A stretch of DNA of 18,334 nucleotides from an uncultured Lachnospiraceae bacterium (GTDB taxonomy: Bacteria; Bacillota; Clostridia; Lachnospirales; Lachnospiraceae), in assembly GCA_902476645.1 (NCBI GenBank), contig CABSEG010000061.1, positions 1 through 18,334 on the forward strand. The letters are read 5' to 3'. This document shows, one piece after another, positions 12,989 to 18,334 of this stretch (positions are counted from its first letter, which is position 1; every line of letters begins with the position of its first letter). The notes beneath the pieces were generated by a model. The model saw only the letters and a program-made list of their open reading frames with translations. It ran no database searches and was not told the DNA's origin. The position numbers and the translations under genes are program-made.

Positions 12989-14260
12989 ATGGATAAAATC
13001 TTATATCTGGAATGTGCAGGTGGTATCAGTGGAGATATGATGGTGGCTGCGCTTCTGGACTTGGGAGCAGATCAGGGGACGCTTGAGAAGGCTTTGGACA
13101 GTCTTTCTCTGGAGGGGTTTCGGACGCGCGTTTCCAGGGTGAAGAAGCAAAATCTGGACGCCTGCGATTTTGATGTAATTCTGGACCGGGCACATGATGG
13201 ACACGACCATGACATGGAATATCTGCACGGATCCAAAACATATATGAAAGACGGGCATTTACACGCGCACCGGGGACTTTTGGAAATCCTGGAAATCATT
13301 GAAAACGCGAACATGAGTTTTGGGGCAAAAGAGACGGCTAAGCGCATTTTTCGGATCTTGGCTCAAGCGGAGGCAAAGGCCCACGGGGTGACGCCGGAAC
13401 AGGTGCATTTTCATGAGGTGGGCGCTGTGGATTCTATTGTGGATATTGTGGCTGCGGCGGTATGTCTGGACAATTTAAAACCGGACCAGGTGATTGTCCC
13501 GTTTCTATGTGACGGACATGGAACGATCCGGTGTCAGCACGGCATCATTCCGGTACCCGTACCGGCAGTGGCCAATATCGTACAGCAGCATGGCCTTTCC
13601 CTTCGGATAACCGGGGTGAAAGGAGAACTGGTGACTCCCACGGGGGCAGCGATTGTGGCAGCAGTTCGGACTGGAGAGGATTTGCCGGGAGAATTTTATA
13701 TCAGAAGGATTGGACTGGGAGCAGGAAAGCGGGAATATGACAGCAGTGGTTTTCTGCGCGCCATGTGGCTGGAGACAAAAAGCAATCATAGGGTGGAGAT
13801 TTGCAAGCTGGAAACAAACATCGATGACTGTAGCGGGGAAACATTAGGATATGTATTGAAACTTTTGTTTGATGCGGGAGCTAAGGATGTTCACTATACT
13901 CCTGTTTTTATGAAGAAAAACAGGCCTGGTTATCAGTTGAATGTGATTTGCAATCGCCTGGATGTTCCGAAAATGGAGAGGATTATCTTTCGGGAGACCA
14001 CTACGATTGGGATTCGAAGGATGAGTGTGGAAAGATCCGTGCTGGAAAGAAGGCAGGAGAGATTGCAGACAAAACTTGGACTTGCAGAGGTAAAAGTATG
14101 TTCCTATGGGAATGAAACATGGTTTTATCCGGAATATGAAAGTGTCTCTGGACTGGCGGCGAAGCACAAAATGACCTTTCGTCAGGTGTACGAGGAGGTG
14201 TGTCAGGCAGCCAAGGAGATGCCCAACATCAGAGAAAAGACGGAGGAAGAAGGGATTTGA
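12989..14260 (+). CDS. larC: LarC, nickel insertase (cyclometallase)
   Basis: This 423-residue protein inserts nickel into the dithiolated pincer nucleotide using CTP in characterised systems. The N-terminus is canonical (YLECAGGISGDMMVAALLDL), a His-rich metal-handling stretch spans about residues 69-94 (AHDGHDHD, then HLHAHRG), and later come HFHEVGAVDSIVDIV and ETNIDDCSGETLGYVL. In Lactobacillus plantarum the protein is made as LarC1/LarC2 by ribosomal frameshifting; here it is one uninterrupted frame. GGAGG precedes the ATG. Its stop overlaps the TTG start of larE. Confidence 0.95.
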   Translation: MDKILYLECAGGISGDMMVAALLDLGADQGTLEKALDSLSLEGFRTRVSRVKKQNLDACDFDVILDRAHDGHDHDMEYLHGSKTYMKDGHLHAHRGLLEILEIIENANMSFGAKETAKRIFRILAQAEAKAHGVTPEQVHFHEVGAVDSIVDIVAAAVCLDNLKPDQVIVPFLCDGHGTIRCQHGIIPVPVPAVANIVQQHGLSLRITGVKGELVTPTGAAIVAAVRTGEDLPGEFYIRRIGLGAGKREYDSSGFLRAMWLETKSNHRVEICKLETNIDDCSGETLGYVLKLLFDAGAKDVHYTPVFMKKNRPGYQLNVICNRLDVPKMERIIFRETTTIGIRRMSVERSVLERRQERLQTKLGLAEVKVCSYGNETWFYPEYESVSGLAAKHKMTFRQVYEEVCQAAKEMPNIREKTEEEGI

Positions 14261-15078
14261 ATAAGGAGGAGACGAAAGAGAAACTAAAGAAGAGCATTCA
14301 GATTTATGCTAGTCAGAACCTGGCCGTGGCATTTTCCGGTGGTGTGGACAGCAGCCTGCTTTTATATCTGGCCTGCCGCTATCGGCAAGAAGGCGTTCTG
14401 GTACATGCGGTGATTTTAAAGACCGTGTTGCAGACAGAGGAGGAAATGGAAGATGCCAGGCAGACTGCGGAGAAAATAGGGGCGGTGCCCTGGGTGCTTT
14501 TCGCAGATGACTGGGAGAAGGCCGGGATTTTGGACAATCCTCCCCAGCGCTGTTATCTGTGCAAAAAATATATGTTTCAGAGGTTAAAGGAGCATGTGAA
14601 CAGGATGGGAATTACTACGGTTCTGGAGGGTACGAACCGGGATGATCTGGATGTATATCGTCCGGGACGGAAGGCTATACGGGAGTTGGGGATTATAAGC
14701 CCTCTGGCCGATGCGGGAGTGACGAAGAGTTTAGTAAGAGAAATGGCAGAGGAGTATCATATTTCAACTGCCCACAAACCTTCCGCTCCCTGTCTGGCCA
14801 CCAGATTCCCTTACGGGACCAGGCTGACAAAGGAAAAGCTGGATATGGTGGCAAGGGGGGAGAATTTTCTCCATACACTGGGCATGAAGGAAGTTCGGCT
14901 GAGAGTCCACGAGGATATCGCCAGAATCGAGGTGGCCGAGAAGGAGTTCCCCATATTGCTGGAGCAGCGTCAGAGAGTGGTGAAACGGCTAAAAGAAATT
15001 GGATACTCTTATATAACGCTGGATTTACAGGGATTCCGCTCAGGAAGCATGGATGAGAATTTGATCAATAACCGATAG
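14257..15078 (+). CDS. larE: LarE, sulfur transferase for the nickel-pincer cofactor
   Basis: This 273-residue PP-loop ATP pyrophosphatase adenylates the carboxyl groups of the LarB product and adds sulfur. The PP-loop is SGGVDSS (27-33). Cys179 in SAPCLATRFPYG matches the sulfur-donating Cys176 of the L. plantarum enzyme. Cys99 and Cys102 (RCYLCKK) give a further pair, as in LarE proteins that bind a [4Fe-4S] cluster with three cysteines and need not sacrifice their own sulfur. The frame extends up to 14200, but the TTG at 14257, overlapping the larC stop as TTGA behind GGAGG, gives the family length; there is no ATG before the PP-loop. Confidence 0.93.
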   Translation: MNKEETKEKLKKSIQIYASQNLAVAFSGGVDSSLLLYLACRYRQEGVLVHAVILKTVLQTEEEMEDARQTAEKIGAVPWVLFADDWEKAGILDNPPQRCYLCKKYMFQRLKEHVNRMGITTVLEGTNRDDLDVYRPGRKAIRELGIISPLADAGVTKSLVREMAEEYHISTAHKPSAPCLATRFPYGTRLTKEKLDMVARGENFLHTLGMKEVRLRVHEDIARIEVAEKEFPILLEQRQRVVKRLKEIGYSYITLDLQGFRSGSMDENLINNR

Positions 15079-15094
15079 AGGAGAAAGGCAAGGA

Positions 15095-15322
15095 ATGGAA
15101 GAACAAAAACGATTAGAAGCCTTTGAGGCCATGCTAGAGGCTGTGGAGCGGGAGTATGATGCTATCCTGTCTAAAATGGAACAGTTAAAAAAGGATGGTC
15201 GGGTGAAGTCTGTCACCTACCGACAATTGATGGGGAGAAAGGCTATGTATCGGGATATGTTGGATTTGTATGAAATATATGGTCTGTTAAGTAAAAAGTA
15301 TTTTGAAAAGGAGAGCAGATGA
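15095..15322 (+). CDS. Small helical protein of unknown function in the lar operon
   Basis: This 75-residue, highly charged protein is predicted to be nearly all helix, with heptad-like spacing in EAFEAMLEAVEREYDAILSK and a second helical part QLMGRKAMYRDMLDLYEIYG, so a helical hairpin or coiled coil is likely. It has no cysteine, signal peptide or membrane segment. It begins 16 bases after larE behind GAGGAGAAAGG and overlaps the glycerate kinase start by four bases (ATGA), so it is translationally coupled to that gene. I do not recognise the family. Confidence 0.75.
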   Translation: MEEQKRLEAFEAMLEAVEREYDAILSKMEQLKKDGRVKSVTYRQLMGRKAMYRDMLDLYEIYGLLSKKYFEKESR

Positions 15323-16468
15323 AAGTAACAGTGGCCATGGATTCCTGGAAAGGAAGTCTTACTTCTATGGAAGCGGGAGATGCAGTGAAAGTGGGGGTTC
15401 TCAGGGCGGATCGGAATGCTGAGGTGTTTGTGTGTCCGATGGCAGATGGAGGAGAGGGAACGGCTGAAACCCTGATGAAAGCCATGGGAGGACGAATGGA
15501 GCGCGTATCTGTGACAGGCCCTATGGGAGAGAAGATTTCCTGTACCTATGGAATATGGAAGGATGGCGCGACGGCAGTAATGGAGATGTCCTCTGCCGCC
15601 GGTATCACGCTGGTAGAACAGCAGAAAAGAAATCCCATGTTTGCCACTACCTATGGGGTAGGAGAAATGATCCGGGATGCAGTTTTCAAAGGCTGTCGCA
15701 AATTCATCATCGGCATTGGGGGAAGCGCTACCAATGACGGAGGTGTGGGAATGCTGCAGGCTCTGGGCTTTGGGTGTCTGGATCAGGAGGGAAAGCCGGT
15801 TCCTTTTGGGGCCCGGGGATTAGAAAAGCTTACCACCATCACAGAGGATGAGGTTCCGGACGTGCTTTCTGAGTGTGAATTTCGGATTGCCTGTGACGTG
15901 ACGAATGTTCTGTGCGGACCTCAGGGAGCCAGCGCCGTGTATGGCCCACAGAAAGGGGCTACCAGGCAGATGGCAGAGCAGATGGATCTCTGGCTGAAGC
16001 GTTACGCAGGGCTGGTGCAAAGGCTTTATCCCGGAGCAGATCCGAATCAATCCGGGGCCGGGGCCGCAGGTGGTCTTGGGTTTGCTTTTCTTTCCTTTTT
16101 AAAGGCCAGTCTGGAGCCGGGAGCTTGTTTTGGAAGAGACCGGGTTGGAAGAACATCTCAGAGATGCGGATCTTGTGATTACCGGGGAGGGAAGACTGGA
16201 TGGACAGACAGCTATGGGAAAAGTACCCGCAGGGGTGGCTAGGTTGGCAAAGCAGCACCAAAAGCCGGTGGTAGCTTTGGCAGGAAGCGTCTCGGTAAGT
16301 TCAGCCCAGGGAAGAAAAATGGGAATGGATGCCAGCTTTCCTGTTTTACGGGAGGTTTTGACTTTGGAGGAAGCTATGGAGCCGGAGCAGGCAAAGAAAA
16401 ATATTGCTGACACTGCGGAACAAGTCATGGGCCTTTTTCTGGCAGGAAAAGGAAGCAGGATCAGGTGA
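15319..16468 (+). pseudogene. glxK: Glycerate 2-kinase interrupted by a frameshift
   Basis: The two parts together would make a protein of about 382 residues, the usual size of GlxK/GarK-type glycerate kinases that make 2-phosphoglycerate from D-glycerate and ATP. The first frame carries MDSWKGSLTSMEAG, CPMADGGEGTAET, GIGGSATNDGGVGMLQALG and GAGAAGGLGFAFLSFLKASL, then loses similarity after LEPG (about base 16120) and stops at 16240-16242. The next frame resumes with ELVLEETGLEEHL (from 16121), VITGEGRLDGQTAMGK and VALAGSV and ends at 16468. The net shift fits loss of two or five bases. It could be a true null allele or a sequencing error, since both halves look otherwise well preserved. Confidence 0.85.
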
Positions 16469-16534
16469 TAAAAGCAGATAATGGAGCAGAATGTAGATAG
16501 TGCATTGCATAGCGAAGAGAAAGAGAGGGGCAAG

Positions 16535-17407
16535 ATGAAGGTATTAAATATGGGATCTTTAAATTACGACTATGTCTACAGGGTGGATCACATTGTAGTG
16601 GAAGGCGAAACTTTGGCTAGTACGGGAATGGAAATGTTCTGTGGCGGGAAGGGACTAAATCAGTCGATTGCCCTTGCCAAAGCAGGCGTACCGGTTTACC
16701 ATGCAGGGCTGGTGGGAGAGGATGGGGAGAGTCTGCGAAAGTCCTGCGAGCAATACGGGGTCAATACCGAATTGATACGAAAAATTCCGGGGAAAAGCGG
16801 CCATACCATTATACAGGTGGATAGCCAGGCTCAGAATTGCATACTGCTTTACGGGGGGAGCAACCGCCAATTTACCAGGGCCTATATTGATGAGGTGCTA
16901 AGCCATTTTGTTAAGGGAGATTTCCTACTTTTGCAAAATGAAATCAATGAGATCCCTTATATTGTAGAACGTGCCTATGAAAAAGAAATGACGATTGTTT
17001 TAAATCCTTCTCCGTATGATGAAACGCTAAGCCAGGTGGATCTGAATAAAATTTCTATTTTTTTGATGAACGAAATTGAGGGAGCGCAGATAGCCGGAAC
17101 CGGACACCCACAGGATGTTTTGCATGAGATGCGAAGCCGGTATCCACAGGCGCGGGTCGTGTTGACCCTGGGAAAAGAAGGATCTGTTTATCAGGATTCC
17201 AGGACGGTCTATCAACAGGAAAGCTATCAGGTACATGCCGTGGATACCACAGCTGCTGGCGATACGTTTACCGGGTATTTTATCGCGGGCTTGTTGCAGG
17301 GGATGCCGGTGGATGAGATTATGAAACGAAGTGCCAGGGCATCTGCGATTGCAGTTTCCAGAAAAGGAGCCGCAGACTCCATTCCCTTTGCCAGAGAACT
17401 TTCTTAG
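16535..17407 (+). CDS. PfkB-family (ribokinase-like) carbohydrate kinase
   Basis: This 290-residue cytoplasmic kinase has both PfkB signatures: the N-terminal MEMFCGGKGLNQSIALAKAG with the sugar-binding GGKG.N, and the C-terminal VDTTAAGDTFTGYFIAG, whose Asp (residue 243) is the catalytic base of DTxGAGD; the usual Gly before Ala is Ala here. NEIEGAQIAG is the middle motif. The length and GGKGLNQ favour ribokinase-like or other furanose substrates over 6-phosphofructokinase. The frame opens at 16481, but the ATG at 16535 follows GAGAGGGG and gives the family start. It lies 66 bases after the glycerate kinase, probably the last gene of the lar operon. Confidence 0.9.
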   Translation: MKVLNMGSLNYDYVYRVDHIVVEGETLASTGMEMFCGGKGLNQSIALAKAGVPVYHAGLVGEDGESLRKSCEQYGVNTELIRKIPGKSGHTIIQVDSQAQNCILLYGGSNRQFTRAYIDEVLSHFVKGDFLLLQNEINEIPYIVERAYEKEMTIVLNPSPYDETLSQVDLNKISIFLMNEIEGAQIAGTGHPQDVLHEMRSRYPQARVVLTLGKEGSVYQDSRTVYQQESYQVHAVDTTAAGDTFTGYFIAGLLQGMPVDEIMKRSARASAIAVSRKGAADSIPFARELS

Positions 17408-17414
17408 AAATAAG

Positions 17415-17462
17415 TTTGGCGATGATCGGATCGGTTCAATGCCAGATTCCGTCATCGCCAAA
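17415..17462. other. Strong hairpin between the sugar kinase and csoR
   Basis: TTTGGCGATGA (17415-17425) pairs perfectly with TCATCGCCAAA (17452-17462), and CGGA (17427-17430) extends the stem past a one-base bulge by pairing with TCCG (17448-17451). The plus-strand side is followed by As, not Ts, so it is not a classical intrinsic terminator, though its position at the end of the lar operon suggests a transcript-end or stability role. Confidence 0.5.
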
Positions 17463-17470
17463 AAAATAGT

Positions 17471-17499
17471 TGCAAAATACCCCATGGGGGTATATAATG
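17471..17499 (+). promoter_or_regulatory. csoR promoter with a perfect CsoR operator
   Basis: TTGCAA (17471-17476) and consensus TATAAT (17494-17499) have a 17-base spacer. Inside it, ATACCCC-ATG-GGGGTAT (17478-17494) is a perfect 7-bp inverted repeat of the GC-rich type bound by copper-free CsoR. Copper binding would release CsoR and induce csoR-copA. Confidence 0.88.
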
Positions 17500-17523
17500 C
17501 TCTACGAGAGGAGGAATGATAAC

Positions 17524-17832
17524 ATGGATCAGGAGAAAGAGTGCTGTTGTACTCATAAGACCAAAGAGCGTTCAGATAAAGAGTATCGGGATCTGATGAA
17601 CCGCCTTAGCAGAATCGAAGGGCAGGTAAGGGGGATTCGTAAAATGGTGGAAACGGATGCTTACTGCACCGATATTTTAATTCAGGTTTCCGCGGTCAAC
17701 GCGGCGCTGAACAGCTTTAATAAGGTGCTGTTAGCCAACCACATCCGAACCTGCGTGGCCCAGGATATTCGCCAGGGAAAGGAAGAGACCATAGACGAGC
17801 TGGTGCTCACATTGCAAAAGCTAATGAAATAA
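17524..17832 (+). CDS. csoR: CsoR, copper-sensing repressor
   Basis: This 102-residue all-helical repressor of the CsoR/RcnR family has RLSRIEGQVRGIRKMVE and the Cu(I) ligand set Cys48 (DAYCTDIL), His73 and Cys77 (ANHIRTC); the spacings of 25 and 4 residues are those of mycobacterial CsoR (36, 61, 65). An extra N-terminal CCCTHK may bind metal too. The ATG at 17524 follows GGAGG; the frame is open from 17470, but that would cross the operator and -10. It is autoregulated through the operator at 17478 and lies 48 bases before copA. Confidence 0.95.
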   Translation: MDQEKECCCTHKTKERSDKEYRDLMNRLSRIEGQVRGIRKMVETDAYCTDILIQVSAVNAALNSFNKVLLANHIRTCVAQDIRQGKEETIDELVLTLQKLMK

Positions 17833-17880
17833 GAGAATAAAAGCTCTAAGGGTAATTCATACAGAAATGAGGGATGCAAA

Positions 17881-18334
17881 ATGAAACAGTATACGGTAAC
17901 CGGCATGAGCTGCGCGGCGTGCAGCGCAAGAGTTGAAAAAGCGGTATCTAAGGTTCCTGGCGTGGACTCCTGCTCTGTCAGCCTTCTGACAAACTCTATG
18001 GGGGTGGAAGGAACAGCTTCAGCCGCTGATGTCATTGCCGCTGTGGAACAGGCGGGATACGGAGCCGCGGAAAAAGAGGCTCCCGGGCAGAAAGCCCGCG
18101 CTTCTGCCACAAAGGCTTCGGAGGAGGAATTTTTAAAAGATAAAGAGACACCGATCTTAAAACGCAGACTGATAGTCTCCCTTTGCTTTTTGATTCCACT
18201 GATGTATCTGTCTATGGGACATATGATGTGGAACTGGCCCCTTCCTGCGCAGCTGGCCCAAAACCATCTTGCCGTCGGGCTGACGCAGCTATTGCTTACC
18301 GCAGCGGTGCTGGTAGTAAATCAGAAATTTTTTG
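17881..18334 (+). CDS. copA: Copper-exporting P1B-type ATPase CopA, N-terminal part
   Basis: The frame is open from the ATG at 17881 to the window end (151 codons). It begins with a heavy-metal-associated domain, TVTGMSCAACSARVEKAV, with the Cu(I)-binding Cys11 and Cys14, continues to EQAGYGA, then a charged linker, and enters the membrane at about residue 98 (RRLIVSLCFLIPLMYLSMGH), followed by a second helix near the window end. This matches bacterial CopA, which pumps Cu(I) out of the cytoplasm. The P-type phosphorylation site lies beyond the window. It is in one operon with csoR. Confidence 0.95.
   Translation, partial: MKQYTVTGMSCAACSARVEKAVSKVPGVDSCSVSLLTNSMGVEGTASAADVIAAVEQAGYGAAEKEAPGQKARASATKASEEEFLKDKETPILKRRLIVSLCFLIPLMYLSMGHMMWNWPLPAQLAQNHLAVGLTQLLLTAAVLVVNQKFF

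Noticed and set aside
16120..16131. Programmed ribosomal frameshift in the glycerate kinase
   Set aside because: No slippery heptamer or following pseudoknot-like structure is evident, and the family is not known for recoding; a small deletion or sequence error is simpler.
1..18334. CRISPR array, tRNA, rRNA or common riboswitch
   Set aside because: No regularly spaced direct repeats, no cloverleaf or rRNA-like sequence, and no recognisable riboswitch core were seen; leaders before cooC, feoA, larB and csoR are explained by promoters and operators.

Overview
The window looks like a chromosomal stretch from an anaerobic, Gram-positive Clostridia, most likely a Lachnospiraceae-type gut bacterium. 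The grounds are strong GGAGG-type ribosome binding sites on nearly every gene, TTGACA/TATAAT-type promoters, a CooC plus a relic of clostridial-type acetyl-CoA synthase, tandem FeoA proteins with FeoB and a FeoB-associated Cys-rich peptide, and a CsoR-CopA pair. No species can be named from the sequence alone.

Layout. Bases 1-463 are a graveyard of mobile DNA: a frameshifted N-terminus of a VirB4-like conjugation ATPase, an IS3-type OrfA remnant with internal stops, and an unidentified ORF tail. Bases 531-2311 hold a TetR-family regulator divergent from cooC (CODH nickel-insertion ATPase) and a small unknown gene. Bases 2312-2694 hold two overlapping gene relics: a LysR-like segment running into a segment of acsB. 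Bases 2695-4837 are a two-gene chromate-transporter-family operon with a divergent LysR regulator. An HD-domain phosphohydrolase (4844-5383) follows, converging on lysR.

Bases 5573-7976 are a peroxide-defence operon, ahpC plus a domain-swapped AhpF-like reductase. Bases 7980-8369 are a DtxR-family regulator, divergent from an iron-uptake operon (8609-11986): feoA, feoA, feoB, a Cys-rich FeoB-associated membrane peptide and an unusual Fur-like protein. Both the ahpC and feoA promoters carry the same pair of operators, a Fur-family 7-1-7 box and a GTTAG-N6-CTAAC palindrome, which suggests that iron uptake and peroxide defence are jointly controlled.

Bases 12085-17407 are a nickel-pincer-cofactor operon (larB, larC, larE) continuing into a small helical protein, a glycerate kinase broken by a frameshift, and a PfkB-family sugar kinase; no larA is present. 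After a hairpin, bases 17471-18334 hold csoR behind a textbook CsoR operator and the start of the copper P-type ATPase copA, which runs off the window.

The unifying theme is metal handling: nickel (cooC, lar), iron (feo, DtxR, Fur-like), copper (csoR-copA), an oxyanion transporter family (chrA), and the peroxide defence tied to iron. I see no wholly new system. The most interesting items are the shared dual operators, the divergent Fur-like protein in the feo operon, the LarA-less lar operon linked to glycerate/sugar kinases, and the acsB relic next to an intact cooC.
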